DNA of 64,000 nucleotides from the NCBI GenBank assembly GCA_009843525.1, contig VYDH01000033.1, forward strand, positions 124,001 to 188,000, in the 5' to 3' direction. Of this stretch, positions 48,871-56,662 are shown piece after piece (position 1 is the first letter of the stretch; each line of letters starts with the position of its first letter). The stretch comes from Acidimicrobiales bacterium (GTDB taxonomy: Bacteria; Actinomycetota; Acidimicrobiia; Acidimicrobiales; Poriferisodalaceae). Below the pieces are notes generated by a model, which worked only from the letters and a program-made list of their open reading frames with translations, was not told the DNA's origin and searched no databases. The translations under genes and the position numbers were made by a program.

Positions 48871-49959
48871 GTGTCACGCCCGACTCGCGAGGAGCAGATG
48901 CCGCCCGACGGCAAGATCACTGAACTCGCGCCGGACGTGCGCCGGCTGCAGTTGCCGATGTCCATGCCCGGTCTCGGGCATGTGAACTGCTACATCCTCG
49001 ACGACGATCGCGGCGCCGCCCTCGTCGATCCCGGCCTGCCGGGCCCGGCCAACTGGAAAGCGCTCATGGCGGGGCTGGCCGAAGCCGAAGTGCCGCCGGA
49101 GCGCATCCACTCGATCATCGTCACCCACAGCCATCCGGATCACTTCGGGGCGGCAGGCCGTTTCGTCCGCGAGTACGGCGCCGACCTGGTGACCCATCGC
49201 ACGTTCCGGCTGTGGTGGGACACCGCCGATGAAGACGAGGAAGCCCTGGAGCAGGTGTCGTCCGACGGGGAGAACAACGAGCTCGTGGCCGACCCCGTGC
49301 ATGGCGGGCGCGACACCGGACCGGGCGGCCCCACGCCTTGGGGCGGCCAGCGCTACAAGATGCCCATCCGGGCCAAGCTCGGCTATTGGGCGATGCGCAA
49401 CGGGTGGGGCGGACGCTGGTTCGCCACCCCTCAGCCCACGCACCACGTCGAAGACGCCGACCGGATCAAGCTGGCGCGGCGCGAGTTCGTGGCAGTGCAC
49501 ACACCCGGGCACACCATCGACCACCTGTGCCTGTTCGATCCCGAGGGCGGGCTGATGATCTGCGGCGACCATGTCCTGCCCACGATCACACCGCACATCT
49601 CGGGGATCACCACGGCGCGTGACCCGCTGAAGGACTTCTTCACCAGCCTCGACCGGGTTGCCAGCTTCGACGGCGTCACCATGGGCTTGCCGGCCCATGG
49701 CCAGCCGTTCACCGACCTGTCGGGACGGGTGGAGGACATCAAGCGTCACCACAACGAGCGCCTGGACCTGCTTCGCACCTCCTCGGACCGGCTCGGCCGA
49801 GCGCCCGTGCAGGACTACATGAAGCAGCTGTTCAAGGAGCGTTCGTGGGGCCCGATGGCCGAGTCGGAGACGTTCGCTCACTTGGAGCATCTGCGCTACA
49901 TCGGCGAAGTCAGCGTCTCCCGGCGGGCCGACGACGTCCTCGAATACGAGTTCGACTGA
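48871..49959 (+). CDS. Metallo-beta-lactamase-fold hydrolase
   Basis: 362 residues. The zinc motif is VTHSHPDHFGAAGRF, with further ligands in VHTPGHTIDHL, MICGDHVLP and GLPAHGQPF. A ~75-residue insert (about 120-195, with GGRDTGPGGPTPWGGQRYKM) separates the first and second metal motifs. C-terminal winged-helix-like region is typical of LACTB2-like MBL proteins. Two starts are possible: GTG 48871 (leaderless box) or ATG 48898 (GAGGAG 3 nt upstream). Substrate unknown. Confidence 0.88.
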   Translation: MSRPTREEQMPPDGKITELAPDVRRLQLPMSMPGLGHVNCYILDDDRGAALVDPGLPGPANWKALMAGLAEAEVPPERIHSIIVTHSHPDHFGAAGRFVREYGADLVTHRTFRLWWDTADEDEEALEQVSSDGENNELVADPVHGGRDTGPGGPTPWGGQRYKMPIRAKLGYWAMRNGWGGRWFATPQPTHHVEDADRIKLARREFVAVHTPGHTIDHLCLFDPEGGLMICGDHVLPTITPHISGITTARDPLKDFFTSLDRVASFDGVTMGLPAHGQPFTDLSGRVEDIKRHHNERLDLLRTSSDRLGRAPVQDYMKQLFKERSWGPMAESETFAHLEHLRYIGEVSVSRRADDVLEYEFD

Positions 49960-49972
49960 AAATAACTTGACA
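49959..49972 (+). promoter_or_regulatory. Candidate WhiB7-type promoter element upstream of whiB
   Basis: AAAATAA (49959-49965) is followed one base later by a perfect -35 hexamer TTGACA (49967-49972). An AT-rich tract just upstream of the -35 is the site contacted by the AT-hook of WhiB7 in mycobacteria. No good -10 lies 16-19 nt downstream (best TGCTGT at 49991), which fits an activator-dependent promoter but also leaves the call open. It overlaps the stop of the preceding gene. Confidence 0.45.
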
Positions 49973-50215
49973 CGGCATGCCGCGACGTGGTGCTGTTGGC
50001 GCCGCTGCGGCCTATCGTCGGGTATCCGCAGCTGGCCACCAGCCCCGACCTTTCGCCCGATTGGATCCCCAATGTTCGACCACGGCGCCTACACCACAGC
50101 GCGTGCCTGCGGGTATCGCGTACGGGTGCCGGCAACTGGCGTGCGCTGTTGGCGGCCCGTCACGCGCATGCGGGAGCGCGGCACGGCCATCGGTCGGCTC
50201 GCGGCAGTGGGTCCC

Positions 50216-50314
50216 ATGCCGGTCATGTTCCAGCATGCGGTGCGCGGTCACGGTGCCAACCCGACGGCAACGACCAAGCGTCACCGCCTGCGGCCTTCGG
50301 AGTATCTGATGTAG
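50216..50314 (+). CDS. Possible leader peptide (uORF) of whiB
   Basis: A 32-codon frame, MPVMFQHAVRGHG...SEYLM, ends 27 nt before the terminator. It is unlike any known protein. The same frame is open back to an ATG at 50072 (MFDHGAYTT) and beyond. Ribosome binding site is weak. Proposed only because of its position before the terminator. Confidence 0.35.
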   Translation: MPVMFQHAVRGHGANPTATTKRHRLRPSEYLM

Positions 50315-50340
50315 TCCACTGAGACACCAGAACTCTCCGA

Positions 50341-50371
50341 ACGGCCGCTGGGACAACCCGGCGGCCGTTTT
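50341..50371 (+). terminator. Intrinsic terminator inside the whiB leader
   Basis: ACGGCCGCTGGG - ACAA - CCCGGCGGCCGT forms a 12-bp stem (one G-T wobble) with a tetraloop, followed by TTTT. It lies 80 nt upstream of the whiB start, with no gene immediately before it on this strand except the small leader frame, so it most likely attenuates whiB transcription. Confidence 0.8.
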
Positions 50372-50450
50372 GCGTTTCCGGTGCACGCACCGACACCACT
50401 GCCCTTGAACCACAACCGCTTCGCAACCCACACCACACAGGAGAAAGCTC

Positions 50451-50804
50451 ATGCTGGAACTGGTCATCGACAACACCAACAGCACAGCGGCCCTCACCAA
50501 TGAGGGCTGGCGCGCACGGGGTCGCTGCCGCGATCTCGTGGGCACCCTGACGCCGCTGTTCTTCTCGGAGAACTTCTACGAGATCGCCCGCGCCAAGGCC
50601 ATCTGCGCGGCATGCCCGGTGGTGAGCGAGTGCTTCGACGCCGCCAAGGCACGCCACGAGCCATGGGGCGTGTGGGGCGGCGAGCTCTTCGAGAACGGGC
50701 GCGTATGCAGGGACAAACGCCCGCGGGGCCGGCCGCCCAGAAGCGGTCACCCGCAACTCGTGATCGAGGAGGTGCCGCTGCCTCCCGACTTGGCCCGCGC
50801 CTGA
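50451..50804 (+). CDS. WhiB-family [4Fe-4S] regulator with AT-hook (WhiB7-like)
   Basis: 117 residues. Cluster ligands are Cys26, Cys52, Cys55 and Cys61 (ICAACPVVSEC); the GVWGG turn is at 73-77. The C-terminus carries RPRGRPP, an AT-hook like that of WhiB7, the activator of intrinsic antibiotic resistance. Other WhiB proteins of this lineage may also carry such a tail, so the WhiB7 label is tentative. ATG at 50451 has AGGAG 7 nt upstream. Confidence 0.88.
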   Translation: MLELVIDNTNSTAALTNEGWRARGRCRDLVGTLTPLFFSENFYEIARAKAICAACPVVSECFDAAKARHEPWGVWGGELFENGRVCRDKRPRGRPPRSGHPQLVIEEVPLPPDLARA

Positions 50805-50930
50805 GTCTTCCCCTGCTCAGGCGCGTCCTCCGAGTGGACCCGGCCCCTGCGGCGGGTCCCTCCGCTGGGTCTGCCGACCCCTCCGGCAAACCCGGCACCC
50901 AAGGCCTGCACTGCCCCCGCAGGCCTCATC

Positions 50931-50996
50931 AAGACGGCCCGCCCCGGTGAACTGAGGCTGCCCGAAATGGGCGGCTGGCAGCCCCGGGGCGGGCCG
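50931..50996. repeat. Long three-tier intergenic hairpin (15-bp perfect outer arms)
   Basis: Outer arms GACGGCCCGCCCCGG (50931-50945) and exact complement (50982-50996) enclose a second pair GGCTGCC/GGCAGCC (50954-50960 and 50975-50981) and a third GCCC/GGGC around GAAAT. No T-run follows. It occupies the otherwise empty 50805-51102 between whiB and the thioredoxin-like gene, in which no gene is seen. Confidence 0.7.
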
Positions 50997-51087
50997 TCGA
51001 GCGGTGATGCGAAGCAGCCATCGGCGATCGTCGGCGCGGCCCCATTTGCCGCTGCCGTCCTGAATCCATCGCCGCAAATGGCGCAAG

Positions 51088-51093
51088 TAGCCT
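51088..51093 (+). promoter_or_regulatory. Possible -10 box (TAGCCT) of thioredoxin-like gene
   Basis: TAGCCT, 9 nt before the ATG at 51103; slightly longer than the usual leaderless spacing. Confidence 0.4.
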
Positions 51094-51102
51094 CGCCTCT
51101 GC

Positions 51103-51843
51103 ATGGACTCACCGGGCGGCGCACGCTGGCGGGCACAGCTCAGGGGCTGGCGCGGCGGGCTGTTCGCCCTGCTCGGCCTCTACGCGCTCGGGGCGACGGT
51201 GTTCCTGCTGGCCGGCGGAGGTCAGCCCGCCATGACCTCGCTGGTGGCGATGGAAGCCGAGGTCGAAGGCGGGGATGCTGCAGCGAATGCCAGCCAGGTC
51301 AGCTCAGTCGACTCGGCCAGTGCCGAAGGGGCTGTGCCTGATGGGGACGGATCGGATGCCGCAGCCACCGCAGCGTCAGAACTGCCTCCGGACTGCAACG
51401 ACATCGACCCCGTCGAGCACGACGTGGATCCGGGCCTGACCGGCGTGCACGCGTTGGGGTTCGTGACGCTCGAGGAGCAATTGGCAGCATTCGCCGGGTA
51501 TGAGGGCTGCCCCCTCATCGTGAATTTCTTCGCGTCGTGGTGCGTGCCCTGTGTCACCGAGATGCCCGACTTCGAACGCTTCTGGAATGATCACGGCACG
51601 CAGGTTGCCGTGCTGGGTCTGGCGGCCAATGATCGACTGGAAGACGCCATTGCTACCGTGGCCGACCGCGGCGTGACCTACCCCACCGGGCTCGACGAGG
51701 GCGAGCTGTTCATCGACTTCGGCGGGCTGGGCATGCCCACCACGGTGTTCGTGTCGCCCGAAGGCCAGATTCTCGAGACACACAGCGGCCTGCTCACCCT
51801 CGAAGACATCACCACCCGAGCAGAGGAGCACTTCGGACTATGA
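51103..51843 (+). CDS. Membrane-anchored TlpA/ResA-like thioredoxin
   Basis: 246 residues. One N-terminal helix (about 18-38) anchors an extracytoplasmic domain; a ~60-residue Ala/Asp/Ser linker precedes a thioredoxin fold with the redox pair in NFFASWCVPCVTEMP (Cys147, Cys150) and the cis-proline in LGMPTTVFV. It is followed 25 nt later by ccdA, the membrane protein that reduces such thioredoxins, typically for cytochrome c maturation. Confidence 0.92.
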   Translation: MDSPGGARWRAQLRGWRGGLFALLGLYALGATVFLLAGGGQPAMTSLVAMEAEVEGGDAAANASQVSSVDSASAEGAVPDGDGSDAAATAASELPPDCNDIDPVEHDVDPGLTGVHALGFVTLEEQLAAFAGYEGCPLIVNFFASWCVPCVTEMPDFERFWNDHGTQVAVLGLAANDRLEDAIATVADRGVTYPTGLDEGELFIDFGGLGMPTTVFVSPEGQILETHSGLLTLEDITTRAEEHFGL

Positions 51844-51868
51844 GGACAAAGCGACTGCACGGCGGGCC

Positions 51869-52786
51869 ATGAACAGCGCTCGACTCACCTTCGCCTTCAC
51901 CGCTGGCATCGTGGCCACGGTGAACCCGTGCGGCTTCGCCATGCTGCCCGCGTACCTGTCGTTCTTCTTGGGCATCGACCGCCGCGCCAGCGAGGGCAGC
52001 TCTCGCGCCGGCGTCGGGCGGGCACTGGCCACCGGCGCCGTCGTCACTGCCGGCATTGTCGTGGTGTTCGGCATCGTTGGCATCGCGCTGTCGGCGGGTC
52101 TGAGCGCCCTGCGCGACTACGTGCCGTGGGCAGCCATCGTGATCGGTGTCGGCCTCATCGCACTCGGCGTCGCCATCCTGGCCGGCTTTCGCCTGACGGC
52201 ATACCTGCCCAAGTTCGAGCGAGGCGCCTCAGGGCGGGACGTACGCTCGCTGTTCCTGTTCGGCGTCAGCTATGCGGTGGCGTCGGTGTCATGCGGGCTG
52301 GCGACGTTCCTGGTGGTGGTCACCGCGTCGGCCGGCGACGACAGCTTCGTCGGCGGCATCGTGTCGTTCGTCCTGTATGCGCTCGGCATGGGTCTGGTGC
52401 TCACCTCGCTGGCCGTCAGCCTCGCGCTGGCTCGCGGCTGGCTGCTGAGCAAGCTCCGCGTGCTCATGCGCTACACCGACAACATCGCTGCAGCGCTGAT
52501 GATCGCCGCGGGCTTCTTCACCATCTGGTACTGGATCGTCGATCTGACCGACCGCAGCGGCGACGGGCTGGTGGTGACGGTCGAACGGTGGAGCAGCAGC
52601 CTGAGCAACTGGGTCGCCTCAGTCGGCGGGCTGCGACTGGGTCTCGTGATGAGCATCGTGCTCGCCATCGGCGGCATGGCCATGCTCGTGTCCGGTCGCG
52701 GTGGCGACGACTCAGCGGCATCGGACCACGCCGACGAACCCTCCGGGCCCGACCAAGCGGGCAGTGCCGTTGAGGTGCTGAACTAA
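51869..52786 (+). CDS. ccdA: CcdA-type membrane thiol-disulfide transporter
   Basis: 305 residues, DsbD beta-domain family with about seven helices. The characteristic start is FTAGIVATVNPCGFAMLPAYLSFFLG, with the reactive Cys in NPCGF and its partner in VASVSCGLATFLVV. Together with the preceding thioredoxin it would deliver electrons across the membrane to apocytochromes c, matching the cytochrome c genes of this window. Hydrophilic C-terminal tail. Confidence 0.93.
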   Translation: MNSARLTFAFTAGIVATVNPCGFAMLPAYLSFFLGIDRRASEGSSRAGVGRALATGAVVTAGIVVVFGIVGIALSAGLSALRDYVPWAAIVIGVGLIALGVAILAGFRLTAYLPKFERGASGRDVRSLFLFGVSYAVASVSCGLATFLVVVTASAGDDSFVGGIVSFVLYALGMGLVLTSLAVSLALARGWLLSKLRVLMRYTDNIAAALMIAAGFFTIWYWIVDLTDRSGDGLVVTVERWSSSLSNWVASVGGLRLGLVMSIVLAIGGMAMLVSGRGGDDSAASDHADEPSGPDQAGSAVEVLN

Positions 52787-52792
52787 GCCACC

Positions 52793-53491
52793 GTGGCACT
52801 GCACCTGAAGGACCGCACGCTCCTCGACGCTGAGCGGCCATTTGCCGAGCTGCTCGGCCGGCCAGGTGTGACCGAGGTGCTGCGACTCCGTTCGCGATTC
52901 GGATTCATGGCCTTTCACGGCGGGTGGCTCGAAGAGGTCACCGACGACATCGCCGCGGCGGCCGCCGAGCGCAGCGGCGCCTCGGTGTACGCGTGCCTGC
53001 AGGGTCCCGACGATCAGTGGCACCTGCCCAGCCACTGCTTCGATCCCGCAGATTCGCCTGTGCTGCGCGAGTTCCTCGACCACGTCGACGTCGTCGTGGC
53101 CGTCCACGGCTTCGGCAGCCCCCGCCTATTGCGGGCAGTGCTGCTGGGCGGGCGCAATCGGACGCTCGCGGCCCACGTCGCGGTGCACCTGATCGGGCGG
53201 CTGCCCCACTACGAGGTCCTTCACCGTCTCGACGAGATCCCCAAGACATTGGCCGGCCAGCACCCGCGCAACCCGTGCAACCTGCCCCGCAACGGCGGCG
53301 TCCAGATCGAGCTGCCGCCGCGCATCCGCGGCAAGAGCCCGATGTGGACAGGATTCCGCGGTCCCGGACGGGTGCCCCATCACGAGGCACTCATCGAAGG
53401 TCTAACGGCCGCGGCCCGTGCGTGGCCGCAGACCAGCGCCGCGGCCGGCGACGGTCGTGCGCCGGAGCCCGCGACATCGGCAGCGGGTTGA
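52793..53491 (+). CDS. Poly-gamma-glutamate hydrolase family (DUF867-like) protein
   Basis: 232 residues. Zinc-amidohydrolase-like motifs are FMAFHGGWLEEVTDDIAAAA and VVVAVHGFGSP, with the late HPRNPCNLPRNGGVQIELPP. These match the PghP/YjqB-type family, which hydrolyses gamma-glutamyl polymers. GTG or nearby start at 52793, 6 nt after ccdA, so probably cotranscribed. Substrate in this organism unknown. Confidence 0.65.
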   Translation: MALHLKDRTLLDAERPFAELLGRPGVTEVLRLRSRFGFMAFHGGWLEEVTDDIAAAAAERSGASVYACLQGPDDQWHLPSHCFDPADSPVLREFLDHVDVVVAVHGFGSPRLLRAVLLGGRNRTLAAHVAVHLIGRLPHYEVLHRLDEIPKTLAGQHPRNPCNLPRNGGVQIELPPRIRGKSPMWTGFRGPGRVPHHEALIEGLTAAARAWPQTSAAAGDGRAPEPATSAAG

Positions 53492-53516
53492 GCCCTCGCC
53501 ACCAGGCGACGTGGCG

Positions 53517-53930
53517 ATGAGGCTGCGCATCATTGCGACGGTCGCCATTGCGGGCGTTGCCGGCGCGGCTGTCCGATGGGCTCTGAGGACAGGACTTGAC
53601 AGCGAGTGGGCGCTGTTCGTGGCCAACGTGGTCGGCTGCAGCGTGGTCGGCTGGGCGACCGCTCGTCACGAGCGAGCCCGGCACCGCAGGCCAGCTGGGG
53701 TGGGCATCGGAGGCGTGGGCCGAAGCGATGCCAGCCTCTCGGTTGGTCTGACGATGGGTTTCTGCGGGGCGCTGACCAGCATGTCGGCGCTTGCGCTGCA
53801 GCTCGCGGGGCACCTCGACCATGGGCGCGTCGCAACGGCAGGAGCGTGGCTCGGCCTGACGATTGCAGCCTGCACCGCGGCATTTGTCGTGAGCCGCTGC
53901 GCCGTGCTCGTGTACGCGAGGCGGCCATGA
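53517..53930 (+). CDS. crcB: CrcB/Fluc fluoride channel subunit 1
   Basis: 137 residues, four helices. Fluc landmarks are GVAGAAVRWALR, the pore Asn in ALFVANVVGCSVVGW and GFCGALTSMSALAL (normally GFxGGxTTFSTF, here altered). Exports fluoride as an antiparallel dimer; two tandem genes imply a heterodimer. GTG at 53511 is an alternative start. Confidence 0.85.
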   Translation: MRLRIIATVAIAGVAGAAVRWALRTGLDSEWALFVANVVGCSVVGWATARHERARHRRPAGVGIGGVGRSDASLSVGLTMGFCGALTSMSALALQLAGHLDHGRVATAGAWLGLTIAACTAAFVVSRCAVLVYARRP

Positions 53931-54256
53931 CGACGCTGGTCGTGGCCGTGGGTTTCGGCGCGGCCGCCGCGGCGGGCACGGTGATGCGCTGGAGAATCAG
54001 CACCGCGCTCGGACCAGGCGGAACGATGCTCATCAACATCGCAGGCGCTTTCGCACTCGGGCTGCTCGCGAGCACATCGGGCGCTGCGGCAACCGTCCTC
54101 GGCACCGCGGGCCTCGGCGCCCTCACCACCGTCTCGGGGATCCTTCCTGAGTCGGCTCGACTCTCCCGAGCCAGCCCGCTGCTGGCGCTCGGCTACATCT
54201 CCCTGACGATCACCGGCGCCACCGCCGCAGCCGCCGCCGGCCTCGCCCTCTCATAG
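53927..54256 (+). CDS. crcB: CrcB/Fluc fluoride channel subunit 2
   Basis: 109 residues, shorter than subunit 1. Landmarks are AAGTVMRWRI, MLINIAGAFALGLLA and LGALTTVSGILPE. ATG at 53927 overlaps the stop of the first crcB (ATGA). Its C-terminal end AAAAAGLALS recurs as a fragment at 58112-58159, on the far side of the restriction-modification genes. The 145 nt that follow (54257-54401) hold a weak CCTGAG/CTCAGG hairpin only. Confidence 0.82.
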   Translation: MTTLVVAVGFGAAAAAGTVMRWRISTALGPGGTMLINIAGAFALGLLASTSGAAATVLGTAGLGALTTVSGILPESARLSRASPLLALGYISLTITGATAAAAAGLALS

Positions 54257-54401
54257 CTGTGGTGTCCATGGACCTGAGGCGGGCTGCGCTCAGGTGAAGA
54301 CGGGTAACGATCCACCAGCCATGGTCACCTCTATCCACCTCCTCCAGTCTTCGACTGGCGTGACCTCTCAGACTGTCGAGATTCACGGTGTCGCCACCGG
54401 C

Positions 54402-55427
54402 CTAACTTCGGAGCTCGTCAGCGCGCTGGACCCACGCCTCGGAGACGATCGTCGACACGGCGAAGATGTCGAGGCCGGTCGCGTCCAGTAGGCGATTTCG
54501 GACTCGCATGATCTCATCCATGTATGGCGCATATCGCGTGAGGAGCGCGTCAACCTCTTCCGACCTACCAAATCGGGCGATGGCTTGGGGATTGAAGTGA
54601 GGTTCGCCCGTGAGGATCGCGTACTCGATTCCGGTCATTGCAGCGAGGCGCCGCAGTTCGTCGTCGGAGTAGATCTCACTGGGCCAACTTCCGGCCTTTT
54701 CCGAGTTGTGTGTCCTGCAGAGCAACGTGGCGTTCTCGGTGGTGAGAGGCCAGAGGAAGACAGCTGGAAGGGTGTGGTCGAGGTGTCGCTCGCTGGTCTT
54801 GTCCACTGCGGTGAGGTCGATCCCACACTTGAAGCAACTGCCGCCGAAGCGCTGGATAACCGCGGCCGAATCGATGCGTTGCCCACCACCGAGTTCGATG
54901 TACAAACGCCGCTTCTGCGCAGCCTCGCGATGTTGGTCCGCGGTTCGCGTTTGGTTCTTGATCGAGTTGTAGACCTTCTTGCACAGTCTGCACTCGCTCT
55001 GCCGCTTGGTCTTCCGAGCCGCGTGGTTATCGAACGCGTCGAGTGGCTTGAGAGTGTTGCAGATGACGCAGTATTTGAAACGTCCGGCCTCGGCGAGGTA
55101 GTCGTCTACGAGGACGGCGAACTTGCCCTCCTCGATGACGAGGTCCTCCTCAATGTCGCGCAGGATGAAGTTGTAGAAGCTGACCTCGTCTCCACTGCGG
55201 TGTAGGAAGTCGCAGAGCGGGCACGGGATATCGAAGGCGTCACCGATCTCGTCGTCGCGAACGATGATCCACTGCGTGCAGTTTGCGTTGAGGCAGTTGA
55301 ACCCGCGGAACGCGACATCGCCCATCCCGACAACATGGTCCGCCCGGATCCGATCCGTCTTCTCAACTCTCGTGTAGGCGGCTCGTCGCGGCATCTGGCC
55401 CGTTTCTCCGACCTCGACCGGCGACAA
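54402..55427 (-). CDS. HNH restriction endonuclease
   Basis: 341 residues. C-terminal HNH site: Cys198/Cys201, then RHLDHTLP (His215, Asp217, His218), Asn232 and CRTHN (Cys237, His240). Four more Cys-pairs (45/50, 69/72, 120/123, 146/149) suggest zinc ribbons that may read DNA. It lies 56 nt downstream of two methyltransferase genes on the same strand, so it is the nuclease of a type II system. ATG at 55394 is an alternative start. GC content is visibly below that of flanking genes. Confidence 0.82.
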   Translation of the reverse strand: MSPVEVGETGQMPRRAAYTRVEKTDRIRADHVVGMGDVAFRGFNCLNANCTQWIIVRDDEIGDAFDIPCPLCDFLHRSGDEVSFYNFILRDIEEDLVIEEGKFAVLVDDYLAEAGRFKYCVICNTLKPLDAFDNHAARKTKRQSECRLCKKVYNSIKNQTRTADQHREAAQKRRLYIELGGGQRIDSAAVIQRFGGSCFKCGIDLTAVDKTSERHLDHTLPAVFLWPLTTENATLLCRTHNSEKAGSWPSEIYSDDELRRLAAMTGIEYAILTGEPHFNPQAIARFGRSEEVDALLTRYAPYMDEIMRVRNRLLDATGLDIFAVSTIVSEAWVQRADELRS

Positions 55428-55483
55428 GGTCGCCGCGATGTGAATCTACGCTGCGCGGGCCAGAGGCGCAGACTCCCGCTCAC

Positions 55484-56662
55484 TCATGGTCGACGACGAG
55501 CGAATAGGTACCAGTGGGCGACCGTCGCTCCCTTGTCTCGGAGTCCGTGAGTCTCCGTGTCCTCGACGTTTTCACGGCCGGTGTACGCAATCTCGAACCA
55601 AGGATCGATCTCGGGCCTGATCGCCGCGGCCATATTTACTCTTGCGGTCTCGCCGAGATGAAGAATGAACAAGCCGTCCGGCCGCAGCATCGCGTGCATG
55701 GCTCTTGCCAGCTCCCGATAAGGCCCCATCCCGGATCGCTGCTGTACGTCGATGTAGCGCTGCGGCTCAGTGTCGAAGTCATGTCGGTCCCAGCCCGTGA
55801 ACCAGAGCCGGAGCCAATTTGAGGACCAGAAACGAAGTGACCTGGCGAAGGGCGGCGAGGTGATGACGGCATCGACGGGACACCTAACGGGCACCTCACG
55901 ACAATCTGCTTCGTAAGCCTCGCCGTCGAGGGAGCCGGACGCCAAACCCTCAAGCTCTGGCAACACGCGGGCGAGGCGAGTCTCGAGACGTTCGATGACG
56001 CCCCGATACTCGAAAGGACCGGACGGTGCGAGAGGGGTGACCGGGTGTGAGCGTCTTGAGAGGGCATACGGACGATTGCCATGCAAGATGTGGAGCAGGC
56101 TTGAGAACACCACGTCTCTTGTCGGGCATGGCTCAAGGTCTTCCTTGAAAGCCTGCCGTGCGATGAGGACTTCCCGAAGGGTGTCTTCATGAAAATAGCT
56201 CCGGATCGGACCGTTTAGTCCGAAATCCACGTCGACCTCCCGAGTCAGCTCCGACAGTTCGGGGCCCTCGAGGATGCGCCCTTTCAAGTCCGCCACGAGA
56301 TCCGCTACTGCCGATGGATCAAACGGCTCAAGCTTCGCCCTGGTTACGGATGCGGCGAGTGGACTGAGGTCACTGCCGACACCGACTCGACCCTGACGCC
56401 GCGCTTCGAGAGGAATGGTGCCGACCCCGGCCATCGGGTCAAGCACGCGGTCTCCCGGCTCTGTGAACCACTCGATGAGGAACTTCGCGATCGAAGGCTT
56501 CAGCTTGCCCTGGTAGGAACAGAGCGAGTGGAGGATTCCGCCCCAGTTCCGTCGGCAGAATGGTTCGCTCTTGTAGGGGGCGAGGCCGCAAAAGCGACTC
56601 GCCCTTTCGGCGAGGTCTCCATGCGGCACGGCGATGGCGTCGAGAAGCGACAACTGGCTCAT
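55484..56662 (-). CDS. DNA methyltransferase (SPPF class), restriction-modification
   Basis: 392 residues. SAM-binding motif I is RVLDPMAGVGTIPLEA (73-88) and catalytic motif IV is ITSPPFARS (268-272 core), the S-P-P-F form usual for N4-cytosine (less often N6-adenine) methylation. The ~180 residues between them probably include target recognition. Its start overlaps the stop of the partner methyltransferase by one base. Confidence 0.88.
   Translation of the reverse strand: MSQLSLLDAIAVPHGDLAERASRFCGLAPYKSEPFCRRNWGGILHSLCSYQGKLKPSIAKFLIEWFTEPGDRVLDPMAGVGTIPLEARRQGRVGVGSDLSPLAASVTRAKLEPFDPSAVADLVADLKGRILEGPELSELTREVDVDFGLNGPIRSYFHEDTLREVLIARQAFKEDLEPCPTRDVVFSSLLHILHGNRPYALSRRSHPVTPLAPSGPFEYRGVIERLETRLARVLPELEGLASGSLDGEAYEADCREVPVRCPVDAVITSPPFARSLRFWSSNWLRLWFTGWDRHDFDTEPQRYIDVQQRSGMGPYRELARAMHAMLRPDGLFILHLGETARVNMAAAIRPEIDPWFEIAYTGRENVEDTETHGLRDKGATVAHWYLFARRRP

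Larger units (their letters stand above)
49960..50450 (+). promoter_or_regulatory. Long 5' leader of the whiB gene
   Basis: 491 nt without a conventional gene between the hydrolase and whiB. It holds the candidate promoter, a small reading frame at 50216-50314, an intrinsic terminator at 50341-50371, and a good ribosome binding site (AGGAG, 50439-50443) for whiB. GCGGCC at 50290-50295 can pair with GGCCGC in the left arm of the terminator, so an alternative antiterminator fold is possible. The layout is that of transcription attenuation. Confidence 0.55.

Noticed and set aside
50013-50018. TATCGT as the -10 box of the whiB leader promoter
   Set aside because: It lies 40 nt from the TTGACA, too far for one promoter, and has no -35 of its own at proper spacing.
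49967-50322. Three overlapping plus-strand frames of 110-115 codons in the whiB leader
   Set aside because: All are Arg/Ala/Pro-rich with no similarity, start at weak codons, and cover one another in different frames; at most the final 32 codons may act as a leader peptide.
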